Part shown: positions 8,913 to 17,115 of the stretch, piece after piece
Position numbering within the stretch: position 1 is the first letter of the stretch
Layout of the letters: each line of letters opens with the position of its first letter
From: Variovorax sp. SG517
GTDB lineage: Bacteria > Pseudomonadota > Gammaproteobacteria > Burkholderiales > Burkholderiaceae_C
DNA: 64,000 nucleotides
Direction: 5' to 3'
NCBI RefSeq assembly: GCF_013376045.1
Contig: NZ_JABMJG010000006.1
Span: 434,001 to 498,000, forward strand
Notes under the pieces: model-generated
The model's database searches: none
Told to the model about the DNA's origin: nothing
What the model saw: the letters and a program-made list of their open reading frames with translations, nothing else
Translations under genes and position numbers: made by a program

Positions 8913-10313
8913 TCAGCGTTCGCTGATGGCGCGCAGGTTGTCGGCCGTGTAGAAGCCCGAACGCATGCGCGGGCCGGTCGGCTCGGTGAACCAGCGGATG
9001 TCCTTGCCGACGCCCGCGGTGTGCGTGTCGAAGACGTAGCGGCCTTCGGCCAGGTTGTTCTGCACCATGGCCATCGCGTCGCAGGAGCCCGTCTCGTACA
9101 CCGGGATGAGGAAGCCCTCGCGCATCTTGGCGAGCTTGTTCTGGCCGTCGAAGTCGTCCATCAGCAGCGGCGCCCAGCTGTCCTCGTCGAGGTAGACGGT
9201 GCGCTTGGGCGCCGAATGGCGCATGCCGGCCTTGACGGTGGCCTCCACCACCCACACGCGGTGCAGCTCGTAGCGGCGGTGCGATTGCGCAATGAAGTCG
9301 TCGCGCGCCACGTCCTCGAACTTGGCCTTGAAGTCGTAGGCGCCGAAGGCGTTGTAGGGAACGTAGATTTCCTTCTTGCCCACCAGCTTCCAGTCGAAGC
9401 GGTCGAGCGCGCCGTTGAAGACCTGCGGCTCGTCCAGCGTGTACTGGTTCTCCATGCCGATCTGCGGGGAGTCGTGCGAGTAGGTCGGCATGCGGCGCAC
9501 GCGGCGCTGGCCGGGGAAGTAGTAGAAGGTCTCGTTCTCGGCCTGGTTCATGTACTGGGTGATCGCCAGGGCCTGGCCGGCCAGCGCGGCGGGCGAGGTG
9601 TAGCCGAAGTACACGTAGAACTCCACGGGCGGCAGCGAGGACAGTTGCTGCGAGCCCTTGGCGCCCGAGGGAATGAACACCGTCTGCTCCGAATCGGCGC
9701 GGATCCACTCCGTGCTGCCACGGCGCGGCGAGACGGCGGTGATGGTGCCCTTGTAGTCGACGCCCACGCCGCGGTAGCGCATCTTGGAGTTCCACATCGC
9801 TTCCACGCCGTTGGAGGGAAGGGGGAACGGATAGCCCGGCACGGTCGCCTCCTTCAGGCTCCAGCCGTCGTCGTTGAGGCGGGCGGTGCCCACGTTCTTG
9901 CGCGTGTTGGCGGCCACGAAGTCCGGCACGCCGCAGGTGCGGTGCGAGAGGTAGACATCCATGCGGTAGTCCTTGCGCTGCTTGAGCATGGCGACCTGGC
10001 CGGCCGAGAGTTTGTCGGCGTACTTGTCGACGTTGGCCGCATCGATGGTGAACAGCGGCTTCTCGTCCTTGTGCTTCCAGAAGTCGCGCCGCAGCTTGCC
10101 CCACTCCCACCCGGCCAGCGGCGGCTCCGCGCCCTGCCAGGCGGGAATGCTGCCGTCGGCGTTGCCCTCGCGCTGGGCGCCCGAGGGCGTGAGCTTGTCG
10201 AGCTGGGCCGCGTCGGGCGCGGCCATGGCGGAGAAACCGGGGCAGAGCAGGCCGGCGGCGATGGCCGCCGCCAGGGCGAGAGGGCGAAGGGTTCTTGCAC
10301 AGTGCTGGGTCAT
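8913..10313 (-). CDS. DUF1329-family periplasmic/outer-membrane lipoprotein-like protein
   Basis: This 466-residue protein has a signal peptide (MTQHCARTLRPLALAAAIAA, cleavage near SAMAAP). The mature region carries the DUF1329 landmarks, including the repeated Trp/Arg-rich lipocalin-like strands and RRVRRMPTYSHDSP. The ATG at 10313 is preceded by AGGAG. DUF1329 proteins are structurally related to LolA/LolB-type lipid binders, so a periplasmic carrier for a hydrophobic ligand is a reasonable inference. It is the first gene of the DUF1329-DUF1302-RND-YCF48 operon. A XylS-type box with a -10-like hexamer lies about 130 bases upstream. Confidence 0.88.
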   Translation of the reverse strand: MTQHCARTLRPLALAAAIAAGLLCPGFSAMAAPDAAQLDKLTPSGAQREGNADGSIPAWQGAEPPLAGWEWGKLRRDFWKHKDEKPLFTIDAANVDKYADKLSAGQVAMLKQRKDYRMDVYLSHRTCGVPDFVAANTRKNVGTARLNDDGWSLKEATVPGYPFPLPSNGVEAMWNSKMRYRGVGVDYKGTITAVSPRRGSTEWIRADSEQTVFIPSGAKGSQQLSSLPPVEFYVYFGYTSPAALAGQALAITQYMNQAENETFYYFPGQRRVRRMPTYSHDSPQIGMENQYTLDEPQVFNGALDRFDWKLVGKKEIYVPYNAFGAYDFKAKFEDVARDDFIAQSHRRYELHRVWVVEATVKAGMRHSAPKRTVYLDEDSWAPLLMDDFDGQNKLAKMREGFLIPVYETGSCDAMAMVQNNLAEGRYVFDTHTAGVGKDIRWFTEPTGPRMRSGFYTADNLRAISER

Positions 10314-10445
10314 GGGAACTCCTGAAAGATGAAGAGGCGAGGTGTGTGGATCCGGATCGCCCGGACCGTGACCGGGCTGCGCCGATGCCCGCTTTACCAA
10401 CCGGCAGTGGGGTCTTTGGACTATCGGAGGGAGGCGATGCCGGCC

Positions 10446-10462
10446 GTTATCCGAGATCGGCA
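10446..10462 (-). promoter_or_regulatory. XylS-type AraC box A upstream of the DUF1329 operon
   Basis: On the reverse strand this reads TGCCGATCTCGGATAAC, that is TGCC-N6-GGATA, the half-site layout known for XylS/BenR (TGCA-N6-GGNTA). A -10-like GATAGT (10420-10425) lies 22 bases downstream, the spacing expected if the box overlaps the -35. It is one of five matching boxes in this region. No convincing second half-site is visible. Confidence 0.6.
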
Positions 10463-10511
10463 TCTGCTTGCAGGTACGTCGTCGCGCCGCTTCGGGCGTG
10501 GCAGCACGACG

Positions 10512-10552
10512 CCGCACCACCACGCACCGCGATGCGGTGCGTGGTGGTGCGG
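10512..10552 (-). terminator. perfect 19-bp hairpin between cytochrome b561 and DUF1329 genes
   Basis: The arms at 10512-10530 (CCGCACCACCACGCACCGC) and 10534-10552 are exact reverse complements around a GAT loop. The stem begins 23 bases after the cytochrome b561 stop codon. It probably ends or protects that transcript. There is no T-run on either side, so it is not a textbook intrinsic terminator and may be an mRNA 3'-end stabiliser or attenuator. Confidence 0.65.
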
Positions 10553-10575
10553 GTCGGGTAACGGAGGGGAGTGGA

Positions 10576-11205
10576 TCAGCCGGCGCTGCGACGCAGCGGC
10601 AGCATGCGCCGCAGCACGGCGTCCTTGCGCACGAAGTGGTGCAGCATCGCGGCCCCGATGTGCAGCACCACCAGCGGCCAGGCAAGCCAGGCGCCGATGA
10701 AGCTGTGTACCGCCCAGGCCGCATCTTCCAGCTGCGCCACGGACAGGCCGAAGGCGTCGCGGATCGCGGCTGCGATGGCGGTGTCGCGGCAGGCGGGGAT
10801 CACGAACAGCCCGAAGGCGGTCGGGTCGTAGGTCGTCATGTAACCCGACAGCGGCATCAGGATCAGGATGGCGTAGAGCGCCCAGTGCGCCGCGTCGGCC
10901 GACAGACGCTCCAGGCGCGAGCCGGCGACATGTCGCGGCACGCCGCCGGCGATGCGCCACACCAGCCTGGGCAGCGTGAGAAAGCCGATGGACAGGCCCA
11001 GCACCCAATGGATGTTGAGCAGCGGCACCACCCGCTCGGCATTGGGCGTGGTGCCAAAAAGCGCCGGCTTGATGCTGGTCTGCGGATCGACGAACCAGAT
11101 CACGTAGTACACGACCACGTAGGCAGTGATGAAGGCCGCGGCCGTGGCCCAGTGGAAGAGCATCGAGGCCCGGCCCCAGGCGTCGATCGTGTTGCGCCAA
11201 CCCAT
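10576..11205 (-). CDS. cytochrome b561-family membrane protein
   Basis: This 209-residue four-helix membrane protein has the paired haem-ligand histidines expected of cytochrome b/b561: FHW near residue 17, HWVLGLSIGF, HWALY and VVLHIGAAMLHHF. It should pass electrons between ubiquinol and a periplasmic partner or the reverse. The ATG followed by GWRN is chosen because AAGGA precedes it at a good distance; an upstream ATG adds eight residues. It lies 38 bases after the ALDH gene and probably shares its transcript, which hints at electron transfer for oxidation of the same substrate. The partner is unknown. Confidence 0.88.
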   Translation of the reverse strand: MGWRNTIDAWGRASMLFHWATAAAFITAYVVVYYVIWFVDPQTSIKPALFGTTPNAERVVPLLNIHWVLGLSIGFLTLPRLVWRIAGGVPRHVAGSRLERLSADAAHWALYAILILMPLSGYMTTYDPTAFGLFVIPACRDTAIAAAIRDAFGLSVAQLEDAAWAVHSFIGAWLAWPLVVLHIGAAMLHHFVRKDAVLRRMLPLRRSAG

Positions 11206-11243
11206 GTCAGGATTCCTTGTGTGGTGCATTGTGAGGCCGGGCC

Positions 11244-12698
11244 TCAGGCCGGCAGCAGCACGGTGACGACCTTCTCCTCGGTGTACGCCAGCGCGCCGGG
11301 CAGCCCGCCCTCGCGGCCGATGCCGCTGGTCTTGAGGCCGCCCCAGGGCAGGTTGGCGTCCAGCGGACTCCAGCAGTTGACGCCCACGGCCCCGGCCTTG
11401 ACGCGCGCGGCCACGCGATGCGCCCGCGCGAGCTGCGTGGTCCACACCGTGGCCGCCAGCCCGTAGGACGAATCGTTGGCCAGCGCGATGGCTTCTTCCT
11501 CGGTGTCGAAGGCAATCACGGTGCCCACCGGCCCGAAGATCTCCTCGCGGGCGATGGTCATCTGGTTGGTGGCCTCGGCGAAGATGGTGGGCTGCACGAA
11601 CCAGCCTTTCTCGGGCCGGGAAACGCCGCCGGCCAGCAGCACCGCGCCTTCGTCCCGGCCGAGCTGGATGTAGCGGTTGACGCGTTCGAACTGCGCCTTC
11701 TTGGCCACCGGCCCCATCTGCACGCCGGCCTGGCGCGGGTTGCCGACAGTGACCGCGCGGGCGGCCTCGGCCAGCGCCTGCGCGAAAGGCTTCGCGAGGC
11801 TGCGCTGCACCAGGATGCGCGAGCCGGCGGCGCACACCTGCCCCTGGTTGACGAACAGGCCCATGGCGCAGCCGCGCAATGCGTTGTCGAACGAGGCGTC
11901 GTCGAACACGATCTGCGGGCTCTTGCCGCCGAGCTCCAGCGTGACGCGCTTGAACAGCGGCGCGGCGATGCGCTGGATGGCGCGGCCCGCCTCGGGACTG
12001 CCGGTGAAACTGATCTTCGCGACCAGCGGGTGTTCGCACAGCGCGCGGCCCACCACGTCGCCGAAGCCGGTCACCACGTTGATGACGCCGTCGGGAAAGC
12101 CCGCTTCCTGCGCAAGCCGCGCCAAGTGCAGGGCGGACTGGGGCGTTTCCTCGGCGGGCTTGACCACCACTGTGCACCCGGCGGCCAGCAGGGCGGCGAG
12201 CTTCCACACGGTGATCATCAGCGGCGAGTTCCACGGCACGATGGCCCCGACCACGCCTACCGGCTCGCGCAGCGTATACGACAGCGTGGGCGTGCCCATG
12301 TAGCCCCCGGTGGGCACCGTGCGGCCTTCGAGCTGGTTGGTCCAGCCGGCGGCCGCGCGCAGGTTGGCGACGGCGTTGGGCACGTCCATCATGCGCGGCT
12401 CCATCGGCGAGCGGCCGATGGCGTCGGCGTCCATGTCGGCCAGCAGGGCCGTGTCGCGCTCGACCAGGTCGGCAAGGCGAAGCAGCAGCTGGGCGCGCTG
12501 GCCCGCGTGCAGCCGGCTCCAGGCGCCGCCTTCGAGCTGGGCATGGGCCGCGGCCACGGCGCGGTCGACGTCTTCAGCGGTGCCGCGCGCGGCACTGCCG
12601 TACTCCTGTTCGTCCACGGGGCTGACGAGGCGCATGCGCGCGCCGTCGGAGGCTTCGGCGTGGGCGCCTTCGATGAAATGCTTGAGGTTCTGGGTCAT
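11244..12698 (-). CDS. aldehyde dehydrogenase family protein
   Basis: This 484-residue ALDH has the complete catalytic set: Asn157 (VPWNSP), Lys180 (VVKPAE), Glu255 (LELGG) and Cys289 (NQGQVCAAGSR). The GQVCAAGSR pattern is typical of betaine/aminoaldehyde and other broad aldehyde dehydrogenases rather than of GabD. It probably oxidises the aldehyde released from an amine by the amine oxidase or aminotransferase encoded nearby. It is transcribed away from the AraC gene, with box B 53 bases upstream of its ATG, and the cytochrome b561 gene follows. The exact substrate is inferred only from context. Confidence 0.9.
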   Translation of the reverse strand: MTQNLKHFIEGAHAEASDGARMRLVSPVDEQEYGSAARGTAEDVDRAVAAAHAQLEGGAWSRLHAGQRAQLLLRLADLVERDTALLADMDADAIGRSPMEPRMMDVPNAVANLRAAAGWTNQLEGRTVPTGGYMGTPTLSYTLREPVGVVGAIVPWNSPLMITVWKLAALLAAGCTVVVKPAEETPQSALHLARLAQEAGFPDGVINVVTGFGDVVGRALCEHPLVAKISFTGSPEAGRAIQRIAAPLFKRVTLELGGKSPQIVFDDASFDNALRGCAMGLFVNQGQVCAAGSRILVQRSLAKPFAQALAEAARAVTVGNPRQAGVQMGPVAKKAQFERVNRYIQLGRDEGAVLLAGGVSRPEKGWFVQPTIFAEATNQMTIAREEIFGPVGTVIAFDTEEEAIALANDSSYGLAATVWTTQLARAHRVAARVKAGAVGVNCWSPLDANLPWGGLKTSGIGREGGLPGALAYTEEKVVTVLLPA

Positions 12699-13025
12699 GG
12701 TGTCTGCGGGTGTTCGAGCGGCCGCAGTGTCCGGGACGTTGCCGCCCGGCGTTAGCCCAAATCAGCAACGATGCGCGGCGCCGACGCACCGCAAGGGTGC
12801 GGTTGGCGTGCCGCATCTGTGCACGATTGTTGCTCTGAACAAATCAAGCAAGCCGAAAACCGTCCTCAGCCACAGGCTGAGGCGTGAAATTCCAAGAATT
12901 TCCAATACTTATCCACCGGGTTTCCCCTGTCTGGCGGTAGGCATGAAAAATGCAGAATTTTCCCTATCTGAGAAAAATGCATATCTACAGATCAACGCAG
13001 CCTTCCAGATCCAGGACCCCGCAAC
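12699..13025. other. divergent control region between ALDH and AraC genes
   Basis: This 327-base gene-free stretch holds box B on the ALDH side. Its AraC-proximal 150 bases are visibly more A+T-rich than the surroundings, as expected of a promoter. No other repeat or RNA element was recognised. Confidence 0.6.
12751..12768 (-). promoter_or_regulatory. XylS-type AraC box B upstream of the ALDH gene
   Basis: The reverse strand reads TTGCTGATTTGGGCTAAC. It matches box D (18581-18598) at 16 of 18 bases and fits TGCY-N6-GGNTA. A -10-like GACACT follows 21 bases downstream and the ALDH ATG about 50 bases downstream. Confidence 0.6.
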
Positions 13026-13988
13026 ATGAACCGAAGCATCCACCACTTCCAGGACGTGCATGCGCATGCCGCATCAGTCGCTCATTGGAGCCAGCTCCTG
13101 TACAGCCAGCTCGCGGCCGGCGCACTCGAGAGCTCGCTGCAGCAATTGTCCAGCGAACACTGCCATGCTTTCCGCGAGCGCATCAACAAGCGTGTTGTGC
13201 AGCAGGGAGAAGCACCCCGCGACAGCGTCTGCTTTGCAATCCCGATCTCCATGCCGGGCACCGTCCGGATGCAGGGGCGCGATGCGGACGGCAGCAGCCT
13301 GTACTTCCTGCGCGGCGGCGAGGAGTTCATGTGCCACATGCCCACCGGGATGGATCTTCTGTCCATCGCCTTCGACCGAGCCTTCTTCGACGCCACGCTC
13401 CGGGAGGTGCCGTTCGCCGACGAGATCGCACGGCTGCTGCGCCAGCCCGTCATCAAGGTGCCGGCGCAGCGCTTCGTCGAATGCCGCCAGCGCCTGCTGG
13501 CGATATTCTCCGAGGCCCTGGTCAACGACGAGATGAGCGGCACGCCCGCGCGGCAGGACGAACTGGAACATGCGCTGCTGGGCGAACTGCTGCAACTGGT
13601 GATGGACCCGGCCTGCGACCGGCACCAGCGCAGCGGCAGCTCCACCCAGGACTTCATCGTCGAGAAGTGCCACCGGATGGCCATGGCCGAGACCATGAGC
13701 GCGCCCAGCGTGATGGAGCTGTGCGAGCGCCTGCAGGTCAGCCGGCGCACGGTGCAGAACAGCTTCCGCGCGGTGGCGGATACCACGCCGCTGAGCTACC
13801 TGCGCTCGGTGCGCTTGAACGGCGTGCGGCGCGCCCTGATGGGCAGCCGCGCCGGCGACCTGACCGTGGGCGACGCGGCGGGGCAGTGGGGCTTCTTCCA
13901 CCTGAGCCATTTCGCGGCGGAGTACCAGGAGCTTTTCGGCGAACTGCCGTCGCAGACGCCGCGCGCGGCGAAGTGGCATGACGCCTGA
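13026..13988 (+). CDS. AraC-family transcriptional regulator (EutR-like)
   Basis: This 320-residue regulator has an N-terminal effector/dimerisation region (about 1-210) and a C-terminal double helix-turn-helix (about 215-315). The DNA-binding part includes CERLQVSRRTVQNSF and VGDAAGQWGFFHLSHFAAEYQELFGE-type residues, the second being the AraC signature. The N-terminal half looks like the EutR/ethanolamine-regulator type rather than the XylS type, but the C-terminal readout could still use TGC-N6-GGNTA boxes. It lies at the centre of five such boxes (A-E), so it is the prime candidate to activate the surrounding genes. The inducer is probably an amine or amino alcohol, which is inference. Confidence 0.9.
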   Translation: MNRSIHHFQDVHAHAASVAHWSQLLYSQLAAGALESSLQQLSSEHCHAFRERINKRVVQQGEAPRDSVCFAIPISMPGTVRMQGRDADGSSLYFLRGGEEFMCHMPTGMDLLSIAFDRAFFDATLREVPFADEIARLLRQPVIKVPAQRFVECRQRLLAIFSEALVNDEMSGTPARQDELEHALLGELLQLVMDPACDRHQRSGSSTQDFIVEKCHRMAMAETMSAPSVMELCERLQVSRRTVQNSFRAVADTTPLSYLRSVRLNGVRRALMGSRAGDLTVGDAAGQWGFFHLSHFAAEYQELFGELPSQTPRAAKWHDA

Positions 13989-14008
13989 AGCGGGCGAGTG
14001 CGTCCGGA

Positions 14009-14026
14009 TTGCCGATCCGGGATACC
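14009..14026 (+). promoter_or_regulatory. XylS-type AraC box C upstream of the first APC permease
   Basis: The sequence TTGCCGATCCGGGATACC fits TGCC-N6-GGATA. A -10-like TAGACT begins 22 bases after the box core (14047-14052). It lies just after the AraC stop codon and points toward the permease gene. Confidence 0.6.
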
Positions 14027-14142
14027 GCTGCGCGCGCATGCCTTCCTAGACTGCCCCTGTCGGCGGCCGGCACTCCGGTGCGCGGCCTTCTTTCTCTCTC
14101 CCCGCTGCACGCGTCCGCGCGCGGCATGCATTGCGACGCACC

Positions 14143-15615
14143 ATGGAAACGCTGAACCCCGCGATGACGCCTGCCCACGAAACGCGCCACCCCCACGCCA
14201 CCAGCCTGCGCCGCGGCACACTGAGCGCCGGCTTCATCACGCTGCTGGTCATCTCGGCCGCGAGTCCGCTGAGCGTGGTGGCAGGCGGCTTCCCGATCGG
14301 GATGATGCTGGGCAACGGCGCCGGCACGCCGGTGCTGGTGCTGGTGGCCCTCGGCCTGCTGCTGATGTTCGCAACCGGCTACACCGCCATGGCCAGTTGC
14401 GTGACCAGCGCCGGAGGCTTCTATGCGATGGTGGCGCGCGGCCTGGGCGGCAGGGCGGGTGGGGCGGCGGCCATGGTGGCCGTGTTCGGCTACGTCACGC
14501 TGCAGTTCGGCCTCTACGGCATGCTGGGCGCGGTGGCGTCCGAGACGCTGCAGGCGCAGTTCGGCCTGGCGGTGCCGTGGTGGGCCTGCGCCTTCGCCGC
14601 CTTGGCCAGCGTGGCGGTCTTCGGCTACAGGCAGATCGACTTCTCGGCGCGGGTGCTCGCGGGCTTCGTGGTGGCCGAGTACCTGGCGGTGCTGGTCCTG
14701 GACGTGCTGATCCTGTCGAAGGGCGGCGCCCACGGCATCGATGCGCACTCCTTCTCTCCCGAGGCCTTCACCAGCGGCAACCCCTTCATCGGCCTGCTGT
14801 TCTGCTTCGCGGCCTTCATCGGCTTCGAGGCGACCACCATCTACAGCGAGGAGGCCAGGGACCCGAAGCGCAGCATTCCCATTGCCACCTATGCGGCGCT
14901 GCTGCTGGTGGGCGGCTTCTATTCCTTCTCGCTGTGGTGCCTGGTGCTCGGCGTGGGCAGCGACCGGGTGGCGGCCACCATCACCGGGCTGGCCGATCCG
15001 ACCAATCTGCTGTACCTGCTGTCGGACACCTATGCAGGGCACGGCCTCACGGTGCTGCTGCGCCTGATGTTCATCGCCAGCATCTATGCGGGGCTCATCG
15101 CCTTCCACAACTCCAGCGCGCGCTATTTCTATGCAATGGGCCGCGAGGGCCTGATGCCCGTTCGCCTGGGCTGGACGCATGCGCGCCACCGCAGCCCGCA
15201 TGTGGCCTCGGTGCTCCAGACGGTGCTGAGCACCGTGGCGGTCGGGCTGTTCGCGCTGCTGGGCGCCGACCCGGTGCTGACGCTGTTTGCCTGGCTCAGC
15301 AACCTGGCCACGCTGTGCCTGCTGGTGCTGATGATCGCGACTGGCGTGGCAGTGGTGCGCTTCTTTCGGGCCGACTCGCATGGCTACGGCCAGATGCGGA
15401 TCCGCGCGCTGCCGCTGCTGGCATGCGCGGGCTTGCTGGCGGTGCTGGTGCTGGCCGTCGGCAACTTCCATGTGCTCACCGGCGCGAGCCGGGGCATCTC
15501 GGCGGCGCTGGTGATCACCGTGCCCCTTGCCGCGGCGGCCGGCTGGCTGGCCGCATCGCGGCTGGCGAGGCGCGATCCGCAACGTTTTGCCGCGCTGGGC
15601 CAGGACCGCGGCTGA
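14143..15615 (+). CDS. APC-superfamily amino acid/amine permease
   Basis: This 490-residue protein has about 12 hydrophobic helices and belongs to the amino acid-polyamine-organocation superfamily, probably a proton-coupled importer of an amino acid or amine. The conserved first helix region (VVAGGFPIGMMLGNGAGTP) and GFEATTIYSEEARDPKRSIP are typical of the ethanolamine/GABA-permease branch. The ATG at 14143 is taken over an in-frame TTG at 14131. It follows the AraC gene on the same strand with box C between them. A second permease of the same type is encoded at 20600-22051. Confidence 0.88.
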   Translation: METLNPAMTPAHETRHPHATSLRRGTLSAGFITLLVISAASPLSVVAGGFPIGMMLGNGAGTPVLVLVALGLLLMFATGYTAMASCVTSAGGFYAMVARGLGGRAGGAAAMVAVFGYVTLQFGLYGMLGAVASETLQAQFGLAVPWWACAFAALASVAVFGYRQIDFSARVLAGFVVAEYLAVLVLDVLILSKGGAHGIDAHSFSPEAFTSGNPFIGLLFCFAAFIGFEATTIYSEEARDPKRSIPIATYAALLLVGGFYSFSLWCLVLGVGSDRVAATITGLADPTNLLYLLSDTYAGHGLTVLLRLMFIASIYAGLIAFHNSSARYFYAMGREGLMPVRLGWTHARHRSPHVASVLQTVLSTVAVGLFALLGADPVLTLFAWLSNLATLCLLVLMIATGVAVVRFFRADSHGYGQMRIRALPLLACAGLLAVLVLAVGNFHVLTGASRGISAALVITVPLAAAAGWLAASRLARRDPQRFAALGQDRG

Positions 15616-15633
15616 ACGCCGGCGTGGCGCCCG

Positions 15634-16182
15634 TCAGGCCGATGAAGCGCGCAGCCATTCTTTGCGAAGGATCGCGTATTGCATGGTGTTCTCGTAGATG
15701 GGCTTTCCCTGCGTGTCGTTCCTGAACGAGATGAACTCCAGGAACAGCCCTTCGGCGCGCATGCCCAGCTTCTCGCACAGCCGCCGGGAGGCACCGTTGT
15801 GGTCCTCCACGTAGGCATAGAGCCGGCGGGCGGCCCGGGCAGTGAAGAGATGGGCGAACAGCGCCGCGGCAGCCTCGTGGGCGTAGCCCGTGCCGCCGAA
15901 ACGCGGATTGAGGTTCCAGCCGACCGAGAAGGTGTCTTCCTCCTGCATGGCGAACAGGTCGCCGATGAGCTGCCCCGATTCCTGGAGGCACACGGCCACG
16001 TGCTCGCCGTCGGTACTGCGTCTTCGGGCCTCGGCCCGAGCGGCTTCGACGTCCGCGAGCGCGAGCGACAGGAAGCAGCTCGCAGTCGGCGCATGCAGGT
16101 AGTCGAACAGGGCAGCGGCATCCTGCTCGCGAAAGCGCCGGAGGACGAGCCTCGGGGTGTGGATGGGTTTCTCAAGGGGCAT
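15634..16182 (-). CDS. GNAT-family N-acetyltransferase, RimJ/RimL type
   Basis: This 182-residue protein opens with TPRLVLRRFREQDAAAL, the usual start of RimJ/RimL-like acetyltransferases. It has the acetyl-CoA-binding motif A around NPRFGGTGYAHEAAAALF and the late HNGASRRLCEKLGM segment. It should transfer acetyl from acetyl-CoA to an amine, but whether the acceptor is a protein N-terminus, an antibiotic or a metabolite cannot be seen. It is convergent with the APC permease gene (18 bases between stops) and divergent from the IclR gene. Confidence 0.9.
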   Translation of the reverse strand: MPLEKPIHTPRLVLRRFREQDAAALFDYLHAPTASCFLSLALADVEAARAEARRRSTDGEHVAVCLQESGQLIGDLFAMQEEDTFSVGWNLNPRFGGTGYAHEAAAALFAHLFTARAARRLYAYVEDHNGASRRLCEKLGMRAEGLFLEFISFRNDTQGKPIYENTMQYAILRKEWLRASSA

Positions 16183-16340
16183 GGTCTTTACTTGCGTCCT
16201 GTCTCAGGTGTCTGTGCCTCGGGGATCCGGCGCCGCCGCGGGCCCCGATCAGGTCCTCGGATGGTGCCCGACAATGAAGGGCACCACGCCTTCGCGTGCC
16301 CGTACGATTTCTTGTTTCACGACCGCAGCCTTCCCAGACG

Positions 16341-17081
16341 ATGAACAGCCTTCGCCGCATGCTCGATGTCCTCGATCTCTTCCGGCCCGACCAGCCGGTC
16401 ATCGACGTCGAGATCATCTGCAACCAGCTCGGCTACACGCCCGCCAGTGCCTACCGCTACCTGCGCGAACTCGGCGATGCCGGCCTTCTCGTGCGCCTGC
16501 CCCGCGGCTATGCGCTGGGGCCGCGCATCATCGCGCTGGAGCACCAGATGACCGACTATGACCCGGTGCTGGTGCGCAGCCGCGACCTCGTCGAGAAGCT
16601 GGTGGCCGAGACGGGCCTGGACGCTGTGATCAGCGAGTGGTACGGCGACTCGGTGGTCAACGTGCTGATCCGCCGCGGCCCCGACCCCGGGCCCGTGGGC
16701 GGAGGCCGCGGCCGCCCCATCGACCTGTTCCACAGCGCGACTTCGCGCGTGGTGCTGGCCTACCTGCTGCCGAGGCAGATCCGCCGCGTCTTCGATGCCC
16801 ATGCCAGCACGCCCGAGGGGCAGCAGCAGGGGCTTGAATGGAAGTCCTTCTCCAAGGGCCTGCTGGCGATCCGCAAGCAGGGCTACTGCATCAGCGAAAG
16901 CGAACTGCATCCGGGCCGCACGGGCGTGGCCGCGCCGATCTTCGACGAGAAGCAGCGCGTGCTTGGCAGCATGACGCTGGTGGGGCGCAACGAACGCTTC
17001 AGGGCCTTTCAGGAAAGCTACCTGTGCACGCTGGTGACCACCGCCGCGTCGGAGCTTACGGCCCGCATCGCCCAGCAGTAG
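16341..17081 (+). CDS. IclR-family transcriptional regulator
   Basis: This 246-residue regulator has an N-terminal winged helix (about 1-65, with TPASAYRYLRELGDAGLL as the recognition region) and a C-terminal GAF-like effector domain (about 75-240). The ATG followed by NSLRRMLDVLDLF fits the family; an in-frame GTG 45 bases upstream is less likely. It is convergent with the aminotransferase gene and divergent from the acetyltransferase gene. Its target cannot be assigned; the aminotransferase or permease genes are plausible. Confidence 0.9.
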   Translation: MNSLRRMLDVLDLFRPDQPVIDVEIICNQLGYTPASAYRYLRELGDAGLLVRLPRGYALGPRIIALEHQMTDYDPVLVRSRDLVEKLVAETGLDAVISEWYGDSVVNVLIRRGPDPGPVGGGRGRPIDLFHSATSRVVLAYLLPRQIRRVFDAHASTPEGQQQGLEWKSFSKGLLAIRKQGYCISESELHPGRTGVAAPIFDEKQRVLGSMTLVGRNERFRAFQESYLCTLVTTAASELTARIAQQ

Positions 17082-17115
17082 GCGAGGCGGACGTACCGCG
17101 CGCGGCACGGCCGGG

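Noticed and set aside
15616..15633. Bidirectional terminator between the convergent permease and acetyltransferase genes
   Set aside because: No stable stem followed by T residues can be drawn in the 18 bases.
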